Shown here: one piece after another, positions 26,899 to 35,056 of the stretch
Position numbering within the stretch: position 1 is the first letter of the stretch
Layout: each line of letters begins with the position of its first letter
Source: Vibrio celticus
Lineage (GTDB): Bacteria; Pseudomonadota; Gammaproteobacteria; Enterobacterales; Vibrionaceae
Length of the DNA: 64,000 nucleotides
Assembly (NCBI RefSeq): GCF_024347335.1
Contig: NZ_AP025463.1
Coordinates: 1,922,001-1,986,000, forward strand
Reading direction: 5' to 3'
Notes under the pieces: model-generated
Seen by the model: only the letters and a program-made list of their open reading frames with translations
Told to the model about the DNA's origin: nothing
The model's database searches: none
Translations under genes and position numbers: made by a program

Positions 26899-27876
26899 AT
26901 GAATAAAGAATTTAATTTTACGATTAAGAGCATTAGCCTCGACGAAAACTACCAGCCTGCAGACAGCACGCGCATCACAACCAACTTTGCTAACCTGGCT
27001 CGCGGTGACAGCCGCCAAGCGAACTTGCGTAATGCGCTACAAATGATCGATAACAGTTTCAACGCGTTAGCACACTGGGACAACCCGAAGGGCGACCGCT
27101 ACTCTGTTGAGCTTGAAATCATTTCTGTTGATATGGATATTGAAAGCAACGGCGAAGCATTCCCTTCAATTGAAGTGCTGAAAACCAATATTATAGACCG
27201 TAAAACTAACGAGCGTATTGAAGGCATTATCGGAAATAACTTCTCTTCTTATGTACGAGATTATGACTTTAGCGTACGTCTATTGGATCATAATAAAGGC
27301 CAAGATAAATTCAGCATTCCAGAAGATTTTGGTGATTTACACGGCAAGCTATTTAAATATTTCGTTAACTCTGACGCTTACAAAAAGAACTTTAATAAGC
27401 CACCTGTTATTTGCTTAAGCGTGTCAGATAATAAAACCTATTACCGAACTGAAAACCAACATCCAGTATTAGGTTTTGAATACCAACCGAATGAGTCTTC
27501 TTTAACTGAGCAATATTTTAAGAAGATGGGCTTACAGGTTCGTTATTTCATGCCGCCAAACAGTGTTGCACCTTTGGCCTTCTATTTCTTTGGTGATCTG
27601 CTGAACGATTACTCTAACCTAGAGCTTATCAGCACTATCAGCACCATGGGTACGTTCCAGAAAATCTACCGACCTGAGATTTACAACGCGAACGCGGTTG
27701 CGGGCAACTGCTACCAACCAAACTTGAAAAACTTAGATCACTCGCTGACTCAAATCGTGTACGACCGTGAAGAACGAAGCCAGCTAGCGGTTGAACAAGG
27801 TAAATTCGCAGAAGAGAAGTTCATTAAGCCATACCAATCAGTTCTAGAGAACTGGTCGGCAAATTACGCACTTTAA
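26899..27876 (+). CDS. mesX: MesX (DUF1852), partner of the MesD methionine synthase
   Basis: This 325-residue soluble protein matches the DUF1852 family, whose members are found next to short MetE-like proteins and are required together with them for methionine synthesis. In that work the pair was named MesD/MesX and needed oxygen. Visible hallmarks are the N-terminal FNFTIKSISLDENYQP, ADSTRITTNFANLARG and GFEYQPNESSLTEQYFKKMGLQVRYFMPPN. ATG 26899 is chosen because it begins the conserved region; a TTG at 26881 in the same frame is less likely. It lies 45 bp upstream of mesD in the same direction. Confidence 0.85.
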   Translation: MNKEFNFTIKSISLDENYQPADSTRITTNFANLARGDSRQANLRNALQMIDNSFNALAHWDNPKGDRYSVELEIISVDMDIESNGEAFPSIEVLKTNIIDRKTNERIEGIIGNNFSSYVRDYDFSVRLLDHNKGQDKFSIPEDFGDLHGKLFKYFVNSDAYKKNFNKPPVICLSVSDNKTYYRTENQHPVLGFEYQPNESSLTEQYFKKMGLQVRYFMPPNSVAPLAFYFFGDLLNDYSNLELISTISTMGTFQKIYRPEIYNANAVAGNCYQPNLKNLDHSLTQIVYDREERSQLAVEQGKFAEEKFIKPYQSVLENWSANYAL

Positions 27877-27921
27877 TCGTCTATTGCGCTCTCAAACCAC
27901 CCAAGGATAGGCAGTATTATT

Positions 27922-28950
27922 ATGAAAACACTATTACCGACTTCAACAGCGGGCAGCTTGCCGAAACCATCTTGGCTTGCACAACCAGAGACGCTTTGGT
28001 CGCCATGGAAACTGGAAGGCGACGAATTAACGGATGGCAAGCAAGACGCACTGCGCGTATCGCTTCATGAGCAACAGCAAGCCGGCATCGATATCGTGAG
28101 TGATGGCGAACAAACCCGTCAACACTTTGTGACGACCTTCATTGAACACCTGAATGGTGTCGATTTCGAGAAGCGTGAAACCGTTAAAATCCGCGACCGC
28201 TACGATGCAAGTGTACCGACAGTGGTTGGCCCAGTTTCTCGTCAGAAGTCGGTGTTTGTTGAAGATGCGAAGTTCTTACGTCAGCAAACCGACCAACCTA
28301 TCAAATGGGCTCTGCCAGGGCCTATGACCATGATTGATACACTTTACGATGCCCATTACCAAAGCCGTGAAAAACTGGCGTGGGAATTTGCGAAGATCCT
28401 CAACGAAGAAGCGAAAGAACTAGAAGCTGCAGGCGTTGATATTATCCAGTTCGATGAACCCGCATTTAATGTGTTCTTTGATGAAGTGAACGATTGGGGC
28501 ATCGCTTGTTTGGAAAGAGCCATTGAAGGGCTTAAATGCGAAACCGCAGTACATATTTGCTATGGCTACGGCATCAAAGCGAATACGGATTGGAAAAAGA
28601 CACTAGGCACCGAGTGGCGTCAATACGAAGAAGTATTTCCTAAGCTGCAGCAATCGAATATCGATATTATCTCTTTAGAGTGTCACAACTCTCATGTACC
28701 TCTTGAGCTACTTGAACTGGTGCGAGGCAAGAAAGTAATGGTCGGTGCGATTGATGTTGCAACCGATTCGATTGAAACACCGGAAGAAGTGGCTAGCACT
28801 CTTAGAGAAACACTTAAGTATGTTGATGCAGACAAGCTCTATCCTTGCACCAATTGCGGCATGGCTCCTCTGCCTCGCGACATTGCTTCAGCGAAGCTTA
28901 ATGCGCTCAGTGCTGGCGCAGAGATCGTTCGTAAAGAGCTTTCAGAGTAA
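27922..28950 (+). CDS. mesD: MesD, core-type MetE-like methionine synthase
   Basis: The 342-residue enzyme corresponds to the C-terminal catalytic half of cobalamin-independent methionine synthase and lacks the N-terminal folate-binding half of MetE. Zinc ligands appear as the His and Cys in AVHICYGYG, Glu in ISLECHNSH and Cys in YPCTNCGMAPLPR. The substrate segment GPMTMIDTLYD and QFDEPAFN are also present. With MesX it is expected to transfer a methyl group to homocysteine, from methyl-tetrahydrofolate, in an oxygen-dependent way. It is in an operon with mesX and ends before a terminator. Confidence 0.87.
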   Translation: MKTLLPTSTAGSLPKPSWLAQPETLWSPWKLEGDELTDGKQDALRVSLHEQQQAGIDIVSDGEQTRQHFVTTFIEHLNGVDFEKRETVKIRDRYDASVPTVVGPVSRQKSVFVEDAKFLRQQTDQPIKWALPGPMTMIDTLYDAHYQSREKLAWEFAKILNEEAKELEAAGVDIIQFDEPAFNVFFDEVNDWGIACLERAIEGLKCETAVHICYGYGIKANTDWKKTLGTEWRQYEEVFPKLQQSNIDIISLECHNSHVPLELLELVRGKKVMVGAIDVATDSIETPEEVASTLRETLKYVDADKLYPCTNCGMAPLPRDIASAKLNALSAGAEIVRKELSE

Positions 28951-28981
28951 CGGTTTCCTAAACAACAAAAACTATGCCTTT

Positions 28982-29015
28982 AAGCCTAAGTATCATATTA
29001 GTGCTTAGGCTCTTT
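28982..29015 (+). terminator. Terminator after mesXD
   Basis: AAGCCTAAG...CTTAGGCTCTTT hairpin 32 bases after mesD. It may also serve the convergent TPR gene. Confidence 0.75.
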
Positions 29016-29047
29016 GTTATGTGAGTTAATGAGCTTTACGCGGCTGC

Positions 29048-29530
29048 TTACCAGGTTTTATCTAAGTCTTGAGCATATAAAGAGATCGCTCGTTGGTACT
29101 CTTTGATCGCTTCGCTATTCGTCGTGGAAACTAAAAGCTCAAGTAACAGCGATGTCGCCTCTTTATGGCGACCTAAATTGTACAAGCACATTGCGTAGAA
29201 AGGTTTCACTTCTATCGAGTCAGGATACTCAGCCATAGTCTGTTCGAAATAGCTTAAAGCCTCTGCATAGAGACCAAGGCTTCGATAAGTACTCGCCAAA
29301 CCGAACAGCGCATCAAAACGCTCTACTGAAGAAAGCACGCCAGACAAAGACAGCACATAGTGATCAATCGCCTGTTGCTCTTTGCCTTGGTTGTCGTAAG
29401 ACCACGCAATCTGTAAATGAGCTTTCGCCGCATAGTTTTCATCAGTGAGTAGCGTTGCCAGTAAATCACGCGACGCTTGGTACTTCTCTTCCTTTCGCAA
29501 TTCGATTGCTTGTTTGATAATGGTGTCCAT
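29048..29530 (-). CDS. Tetratricopeptide-repeat protein
   Basis: A 160-residue all-helical protein with three to four TPR-like units (e.g. AAKAHLQIAWSYDNQGKEQQAIDHY, FGLASTYRSLGLYAEALSYFEQTM, FYAMCLYNLGRHKEATSLL). TPR units act as protein-binding scaffolds. No signal peptide is seen, so it should be cytosolic. It is the last gene of a leftward cluster starting around 31051. Its partner is unknown. Confidence 0.8.
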   Translation of the reverse strand: MDTIIKQAIELRKEEKYQASRDLLATLLTDENYAAKAHLQIAWSYDNQGKEQQAIDHYVLSLSGVLSSVERFDALFGLASTYRSLGLYAEALSYFEQTMAEYPDSIEVKPFYAMCLYNLGRHKEATSLLLELLVSTTNSEAIKEYQRAISLYAQDLDKTW

Positions 29531-29557
29531 AAGTCTCCCTGACGCTTAAGCGCTGTA

Positions 29558-30109
29558 CTATGCGTTCATTTTCTCGAACATCTGTTTATAAGACTGAGTT
29601 TGTAGTGCCGATTGAGTCAACCCGAACTTACTGGCTAACAACTCAAGCTCACTTTTATACACAAACAACTTAGACTCATCGTCCGTCATGATAGCAAATT
29701 CGGCAAAATCACCAATACCTGCAAGAGAATCGACCGTGATATGGAACTCTCCAACAAAATAGATACTGCGAGTTTTTTGCGCTTCAAGAATCACTTCGTA
29801 TCCCAGGTTTTCTAGCATGCTCTTGGCATTCGACGCATCGGTGATGTTTGTCGCTTCACATCTATCAGACTCAGGGCCTTTTACGATCCATAGTTTGATG
29901 CCCGACGGCTCCATAGTGCGAATACACAAGCTTTTATTCTGAGCCTGTAAGCTTCTATCAGGGCTATCGAAATACCAATCACATTCCTGATTGTCTTGCA
30001 GCATTACTTCATGAGGAATTAGGTTCAAAGTTTTCAAGAACTCAGACTTAGAGCTAAGTCGATACTTCAGCTCAACCTCATATTTGCCTTTGAAATGGTC
30101 GTTGGTCAT
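29558..30109 (-). CDS. cyaB: CYTH-domain class IV adenylate cyclase-like protein
   Basis: This 183-residue protein shows the CYTH fold signature: YEVELKYRL near the N-terminus, then DWYFDSPDRSL, SLCIRTM, LWIVKGP, TRSIYFVGEFHITVDSLAGIGDFAEFAI. The alternating charged residues line a barrel that binds triphosphates and divalent metal. Members include CyaB-type adenylate cyclases and triphosphatases, so cAMP synthesis is likely but not certain. Start 30109 (MTNDHFKGKYEVEL) is preferred to an upstream ATG that would add an unrelated hydrophobic stretch. Confidence 0.82.
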   Translation of the reverse strand: MTNDHFKGKYEVELKYRLSSKSEFLKTLNLIPHEVMLQDNQECDWYFDSPDRSLQAQNKSLCIRTMEPSGIKLWIVKGPESDRCEATNITDASNAKSMLENLGYEVILEAQKTRSIYFVGEFHITVDSLAGIGDFAEFAIMTDDESKLFVYKSELELLASKFGLTQSALQTQSYKQMFEKMNA

Positions 30110-30198
30110 AAGATAGCTCAGTGCAAAAAAGGCGATACTAGCACACGAACCGCATCCGAAATACAAACTGACGCACAACACAAACTAAAGCAGTGGAA

Positions 30199-30591
30199 CT
30201 ATGTTCGACACGCTAACACACGCTGCCATTCTTCTTGGCTCATAGCGCCTTTAGAAAGGTAAATATTGTGTTTCTGCATTGCATCTTTCGTGTATGAAAG
30301 CTTGATGAATGATCCAATGTCAAACGGAAGAAAGCTGCGCTGTAAAGTCACATCGCAAGCAACGCCATTTAAACGCACATGACCGTTCGTGATTTCAAAT
30401 GAGCTATCGCGAAGCTTCCACCACAACATTAGAATTTTAATTAGTGGAGGAACACAAATTATCAACCCTATGGTTAGCAGCGATGAACGGTCACCGTCTG
30501 ATATCCAATAGACAAGACCTAGTGCAATAACAATAAACAGTAACTCTGAAAATAAGTATTTAACAAAATTTAATTGGATACGGTTATCCAT
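30199..30591 (-). CDS. Small membrane protein of unknown function
   Basis: The 130-residue protein has two membrane helices near the N-terminus (LLFIVIALGLVYWI and LLTIGLIICVPPLIKILML), followed by a soluble domain (FEITNGHVRLNGVACDVTLQRSFLPFD) that looks like a small beta domain of the PH-like type. I do not recognise a named family. Its start overlaps the end of the GNAT gene by 8 bases, so the two are co-translated. Confidence 0.65.
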   Translation of the reverse strand: MDNRIQLNFVKYLFSELLFIVIALGLVYWISDGDRSSLLTIGLIICVPPLIKILMLWWKLRDSSFEITNGHVRLNGVACDVTLQRSFLPFDIGSFIKLSYTKDAMQKHNIYLSKGAMSQEEWQRVLACRT

Positions 30592-31033
30592 GACACCCTC
30601 TCAATGATGATTCTAAAGGCAGCTCCATTTCAACGAGCCCTTTCACTTCAGACAACTGAGTAAAACCTTTTGATTGATAAAGCTTAATGGCGGGATTTTC
30701 ACTGAACACCCGCAACACTAACTGAGCCGATGCTTGATTGTTCGCATGTTCAATAGCCAAATCGAGACACTTAGAGCCAAAACCTCGACCTTGATAGTCA
30801 GCTAATATCTGCAAGTCCCTAAGAAACGTTGTACCACTGGCGTAACTGAAGCGAACAACACCAATACGGCTATCCCCCACATAAATTTCATAGTTATCCA
30901 GTTCATCCCAGCTACGTAAAAACTGGCTATGACCCCAAGCGATGCCACGCGCATCGTAGTAACTCGCCATATTCGTTTTGGTGATCGATTCAGCGAACTT
31001 AGGGTCTGAACCTTTGACCAACCTTACTTCCAT
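30584..31033 (-). CDS. GNAT-family N-acetyltransferase
   Basis: The 149-residue enzyme has the acetyl-CoA binding motif of GNAT proteins (FLRDLQILADYQGRGFGSKCLDLAI, Q-x-x-G-x-G/A type) and a C-terminal AIKLYQSKGF segment. It would transfer an acetyl group to an unknown amine. ATG 31033 (MEVRLVKG) starts the domain; a further ATG lies 6 codons upstream. Confidence 0.82.
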   Translation of the reverse strand: MEVRLVKGSDPKFAESITKTNMASYYDARGIAWGHSQFLRSWDELDNYEIYVGDSRIGVVRFSYASGTTFLRDLQILADYQGRGFGSKCLDLAIEHANNQASAQLVLRVFSENPAIKLYQSKGFTQLSEVKGLVEMELPLESSLRGCHG

Positions 31034-31100
31034 ATTGTGTCCATTTTTCAAATCACATCTGAATACGGCATAGCAAAATGCCGCATATGTTGAATCACTT

Positions 31101-31601
31101 TTAGGTACATTCTGGTTTCACTTCCTCCCATTGTTTATCCCATTCTTCGCCTAACAAATTAGAAAGTTTTTCACAGTCGTATAGATAGCGAAGACTATCT
31201 TTACAGTACGCAGTAAGTATTTCAGTTAACTGAGCAGACGCTTTCTCGTTGTCTTTGAGTTTTCCGTACATCATCAAACCAGTCCTAAAGGTGTCTTGAT
31301 CGAGGTCAGAAGCTTGCTTCGATAACATCCCAAAGGAAATAGCGTTAATAGACAGGGCTAATGCGATCGCATCGCCTTCATCTCTCTCTAATTCACAAGC
31401 ACTATAACGAGCTAACAAGTTCGATGTTTTAATTAATGGGGCAAGGTCTTTTGTATTTGCATATTTATAGGTTTCAAAACCTTGCCGCACCGCAGCTTTA
31501 TGACTGTCTTTAATACTCACAACATAGTCTGTCAAAACATGTAAGCTCGCATATGCGCCTAGCCCGAAAGCCACAATGAACACGGCGATTAATCTGATCA
31601 C
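31101..31601 (-). CDS. Hypothetical membrane-anchored protein
   Basis: The 166-residue protein has one N-terminal hydrophobic segment (LIAVFIVAFGLGAYASLHVL) and a mostly helical remainder with four cysteines (SACELER, TAYCKDS, YLYDCEKL, KPECT), which could form disulfides in the periplasm. No family is recognised. Its position suggests accessory function within a cluster of small leftward genes. Confidence 0.6.
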   Translation of the reverse strand: MIRLIAVFIVAFGLGAYASLHVLTDYVVSIKDSHKAAVRQGFETYKYANTKDLAPLIKTSNLLARYSACELERDEGDAIALALSINAISFGMLSKQASDLDQDTFRTGLMMYGKLKDNEKASAQLTEILTAYCKDSLRYLYDCEKLSNLLGEEWDKQWEEVKPECT

Positions 31602-31662
31602 TTATCTCTCCTAAAAGAACCTTATGCTGGTCAATTTTAAACGGCGTCTTGTAGTAACAGCC

Positions 31663-32103
31663 CTACATGTCATTGGCTTTTTCTATAAACCAACTTCCTT
31701 GGCACGGTCCATTGGTTAAGTGCCATCGGCCGTCAAATCTATTGCCACTGCCATGTGCGGAAAAACGATAATCCCATTGGCGATGTTTAGCATATAAACG
31801 TAAGTCGCCGCTTTCCGTCACCCAACCCTCTAACGGTGTTCCATTGTAGGTAAGCCTTAGGGTAACTTTGCCCTCACGAATAGTTCCGGTAATAGTTGTG
31901 CGTTCACACATATTATTGCCAGTGGTGTTAATGCGACGGCCTAGCCACTCACCGTCGAAATCGGTAGAAGGAACAAATTGGGGACTATCAGGAAGTTTAG
32001 GAAAGGACTCGGAATTACTGGACCCGAACCATTGGAGCTCACGACCAACAAGGAAGAAGACAACAAAGCCGATTGATATCGCTATCACAAATCCCTTTTT
32101 CAT
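31663..32103 (-). CDS. Hypothetical membrane-anchored protein with beta-rich domain
   Basis: A 146-residue protein with an N-terminal membrane anchor (GFVIAISIGFVVFFLVG) and a beta-strand-rich domain (FDGEWLGRRINTTGNNMCERTTITGTI...WHLTNGPCQGSWF), including two cysteines that could pair. The strand pattern recalls small lipocalin-like or C-lectin-like sensor domains, but no family is assigned. It is a single gene with about 60 bp on each side. Confidence 0.6.
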   Translation of the reverse strand: MKKGFVIAISIGFVVFFLVGRELQWFGSSNSESFPKLPDSPQFVPSTDFDGEWLGRRINTTGNNMCERTTITGTIREGKVTLRLTYNGTPLEGWVTESGDLRLYAKHRQWDYRFSAHGSGNRFDGRWHLTNGPCQGSWFIEKANDM

Positions 32104-32230
32104 TAGCCTCTTCCTAATCAGCTGACCTTAAGAAAAGAACCCTAACATAATGAAAAGTAATAACTTACTATCAATTTAATTAATTTTGATATATTCCACA
32201 AATTGCATTCAAATGTTGAATATAGAGAAA

Positions 32231-32253
32231 GCGGCATCGTAAGAAAATGCCGC
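32231..32253 (-). terminator. Candidate terminator after OGFr-like gene
   Basis: On the minus strand GCGGCAT...ATGCCGC is followed by TTTCTC. The T-run is weak. Confidence 0.5.
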
Positions 32254-32302
32254 GCATTGAGAATCAATTATGGGCAGTGCCGAAAGATCTGCACAGAAAA
32301 AC

Positions 32303-32803
32303 CTAACCTTCTAGGGCATTGCGCCAATACTGAACGGTTTTCTCCGACACCGAGCCTGTCTCGGTCGTCGCTGATACTAAGAAGTCACATAACCGAGTTG
32401 CGACCTCTTCATTACCTAACAAGTATAAACTGCGAATGGCTCGCGTTAGCCTTAACTGGTTATGGTCATGATTCTTTAGCCATACGTGATTCGCCGGGCT
32501 AAGTGGTAACGACGAAGATATTTCATTCCCGTTGCGCTGCATGCCCCAAAACTCAAGCATCAGGTCAAGCACTTGTAGATGAGCTGTGCGAAGCGCTTCT
32601 GAGTCAGCAAAAAGCACCTTATCTTCTTGAGTAACCAACGGGGCATGTTGATTAAACTTAGTCCCCTCATCTGTTGGGAAAAATACTTGAATGTACTTAT
32701 GGTCATGCTCCAACCAAAAATGATTGTAAGCCAATAACTGTTCTATATTTCGACCAAATTTATCTGGCGCTTCACCAGATATAAAGCGAGCAATCTCACT
32801 CAT
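32303..32803 (-). CDS. OGFr-domain protein (opioid growth factor receptor-like)
   Basis: This 166-residue protein matches the conserved N-terminal domain shared by animal OGFr and bacterial homologues: RFISGEAPDKFGRNIEQLLAYNHFWLEHDHKYIQVFFPTDEGTKFNQ, that is a helix followed by the WLEHxHxYIQ-FPT motif. In bacteria its function is unknown. The rest is helical (residues 70-166). It is a single leftward gene with a possible terminator. Confidence 0.78.
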   Translation of the reverse strand: MSEIARFISGEAPDKFGRNIEQLLAYNHFWLEHDHKYIQVFFPTDEGTKFNQHAPLVTQEDKVLFADSEALRTAHLQVLDLMLEFWGMQRNGNEISSSLPLSPANHVWLKNHDHNQLRLTRAIRSLYLLGNEEVATRLCDFLVSATTETGSVSEKTVQYWRNALEG

Positions 32804-33234
32804 TTTAAAATCCTACTGACTATACCCCCCTCACTTGTGGGCGAATGCATTATTACCCAGTAAGCCTTGAAAAGCCTAGTCCTTTACGTTGTAAGTACCG
32901 ATCTGACTTAGAACTCCACACCCCACGCGTTAGGAATCACTTTTGAATAATTTCGACTTATTTTTCCAACAATCGACACTGATACTCTGCGACACATTTT
33001 AGCTCTGCTGCATGTTTAGGGAATCGTTCGTGAAGAAAACACAATGCATTCGTTGGCGTAGCGTATGAGTTTTAGACTTAAGCCAGCAACCAGTGTGTTA
33101 ATAACTGAGTACTAAAACCTGAACGACTAAAAGAGATAGGTAATATAGGCACCGAAAGATTACATCTTTCAAAGGAAAAACCCTTCAGAAAGCGTCCTCC
33201 GGTGCATATAGATTCAAGCGACTAACGCAAGAGA
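32804..33234. other. Intergenic stretch with a structured element
   Basis: No gene is seen here. The main feature is a 68-nt multi-branched inverted repeat at 33143-33210. The rest is plain AT-rich DNA and would contain the promoter of the OGFr-like gene. Confidence 0.5.
33143..33210. ncRNA. Structured element, possible small RNA or 3' UTR structure
   Basis: ATATAGGCACCG at the left pairs with CGGTGCATATA at the right, giving a long closing stem. Inside are GAAAGAT-TAC-ATCTTTC (hairpin) and AAGG-AAAAA-CCCTT (weaker hairpin). It starts 25 bases after the response-regulator gene. I could not match it to a known riboswitch. Confidence 0.4.
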
Positions 33235-33714
33235 CTAGCGTAAGCGTCTCAACACAACCTGCTGATCGAGCTCATTCTGATAATCTGTGTAATCAAGCCC
33301 TTGATCAAATATGTACTCAGTGACAAGGGTACGAATGCACTCAACCAATGTGCTTGCTTGCCAAGGCTTTTCAAAGTAACGGTCGATGCCTGCTGCATTA
33401 ATCGCATTGATGGTATCAGTATGAGTGGCCTGCCCCGTAAGAAGAATTTTCTTTGTATTCGGAAAGCGGCTGTCATGAAACACTTCAGTGAGTAACTCCA
33501 CACCCGTTTTCCCTGGCATCACATGATCAGACACGATGACGGTAATGTGTTCACCTTCTGCGTCAAGTTCATCAATGAGATCAAGCACTTCTTGCGCTGA
33601 TTCACAATCTTCAATATTCAGCCAACTCGCCAGCGGCTCTAAATCTTGTATCACTGCGCTCAGTACTTCTCTCTGGTCATCGACACAGATTAAATTAAGC
33701 TTCTCCATGTTCAC
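33235..33714 (-). CDS. Response regulator, receiver domain only
   Basis: The 159-residue protein consists of a CheY-type receiver domain: acidic pocket CVDDQ (D12, D13), phosphoacceptor Asp in VSDHVMPG (D63), Thr in LLTGQA and Lys in FEKPW, with a short C-terminal helix. There is no DNA-binding output domain, so it probably acts by protein contact. Its start overlaps the 3' end of the histidine kinase gene by 20 bases, which makes the kinase its natural partner. Confidence 0.9.
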   Translation of the reverse strand: MNMEKLNLICVDDQREVLSAVIQDLEPLASWLNIEDCESAQEVLDLIDELDAEGEHITVIVSDHVMPGKTGVELLTEVFHDSRFPNTKKILLTGQATHTDTINAINAAGIDRYFEKPWQASTLVECIRTLVTEYIFDQGLDYTDYQNELDQQVVLRRLR

Positions 33715-35050
33715 CCTCTATTGGTAACTTGATTCTAAATACAGTTTTAGAAGCATCACTTTTCACAATGATACTTCCGCCATAACCCGCCACAATCCGC
33801 TTAACTACTGATAAACCCAAGCCCAATCCAAACGATAAACCACCTTTTTTAGTGGTGAAGTTGGGCTGAAATATCTTTCTACGAGTCCCCTCGTCTATCT
33901 CAGGGCCGTTATTCGTGATCGTAACTAATATTCTTTTCTTACTTAATCTGGTTTGAATTTCTATTGTGGCATCGTCTGAATTCGACATTGCATCACAAGC
34001 ATTCTTTACAATGTTGACCCAAATCTGAACGAGCTCTGTTTTCGAGCCTTTAAAAGACGGTAAATCCGCAGGGCTCAATCGCACAGACATTCGACGTAAC
34101 TCACTTTGTAACAACGATAAGGCATGGTTAATGGAGTCGTTAATATCAACCGCTTCTTCGGTGTCGATATCCGTTCTGCCAAGTTGCTTAACCGATTTTA
34201 CGATGCCGACAGTGTGTCTAGATGCCAAACGTAAATCATGTAAATCACAGCCCATCTGCCAAAAACGAATCGCTTCTTCTGGGTTTTTCAGCCAGTGCTT
34301 TGAAATAACGTCTGTTGCAGATAAAGCGTCAATTGGAATCGCCTTTGCAAGAGAGCGAGCAATGTTTTTGTCTAAACCATATTTTCTTTCAAATTGTCGC
34401 CCACGTGTTCGTGCTTCTAACGACGACGTTTTCTGACCATGTATTAACCCAAAATCGAAAAATTGACTGGCTTCTGGATGCACTTCTTCAAGCAGATCCA
34501 TGATGACCGTTTCAAGTCGACCAGATTTACTATTTACCACACCAATAGCGTTGTTAAGTTCATGAGCAATCCCTGCAGCTAATTGACCCAAGGTCGTCAT
34601 TTGCTCAGCAGTATGTAACTTCTCTAGCGCTTTTTGTTTCGCGATCGCTTCCTGTGTTGCTCGGCGTTGACGACGCGACAACTCATTGACAATCACAGGT
34701 GTGAACTGTGCGGTAAGAGGACCAAACTTACGTTCATCTTCTGCTGGCGTGTCTTTATCGATCCACGCTAACTCAACATCGGTTTTAGCAACAACCGTTG
34801 AAGATGCAGTCCAATTACCTGAAAAGAAGCTATGAACGCCTATAAAAGCCCCACTACCCGCGCTAAATACTCGCACTTGCGGTGTATTCGCATCGGTATA
34901 AAACCCTTCCAGTTCTCCACTAAACACATAATATAAACGTGTGTTTAACGCTGATTGTTCAATAATGGTGTTACCGGCACGGCACGTCACCCGGCGTTCT
35001 GTTTGGTTAAAATAGCGCTCGATAAGTGCTTCTAACTTATGTTGATACAC
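33695..35050 (-). CDS. Sensor histidine kinase with N-terminal cyclic-nucleotide-binding domain
   Basis: This 451-residue kinase starts with a cNMP-binding-type beta-roll (about 10-115: AGNTIIEQSALNTRLYYVFSGELEGFY), then a coiled linker, a dimerisation domain with the phosphoacceptor in AGIAHELNN (H163) and an ATPase domain (N-box VNIVKNACDAMS, GLSFGLGLGLSVVKRI). No membrane helix is seen, so it should be a cytosolic sensor, perhaps of a nucleotide or of the state of the neighbouring transporter. It lies between the DASS transporter gene (6-bp gap) and the response regulator gene (overlap). Confidence 0.9.
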   Translation of the reverse strand: MYQHKLEALIERYFNQTERRVTCRAGNTIIEQSALNTRLYYVFSGELEGFYTDANTPQVRVFSAGSGAFIGVHSFFSGNWTASSTVVAKTDVELAWIDKDTPAEDERKFGPLTAQFTPVIVNELSRRQRRATQEAIAKQKALEKLHTAEQMTTLGQLAAGIAHELNNAIGVVNSKSGRLETVIMDLLEEVHPEASQFFDFGLIHGQKTSSLEARTRGRQFERKYGLDKNIARSLAKAIPIDALSATDVISKHWLKNPEEAIRFWQMGCDLHDLRLASRHTVGIVKSVKQLGRTDIDTEEAVDINDSINHALSLLQSELRRMSVRLSPADLPSFKGSKTELVQIWVNIVKNACDAMSNSDDATIEIQTRLSKKRILVTITNNGPEIDEGTRRKIFQPNFTTKKGGLSFGLGLGLSVVKRIVAGYGGSIIVKSDASKTVFRIKLPIEGEHGEA

Positions 35051-35056
35051 GTATCG

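Noticed and set aside
33143..33210. Glycine or cyclic-di-GMP riboswitch
   Set aside because: Some short pieces look alike (CACCGAA, CCTCCGG), but the order and the conserved core do not fit, and no suitable gene follows on either strand.
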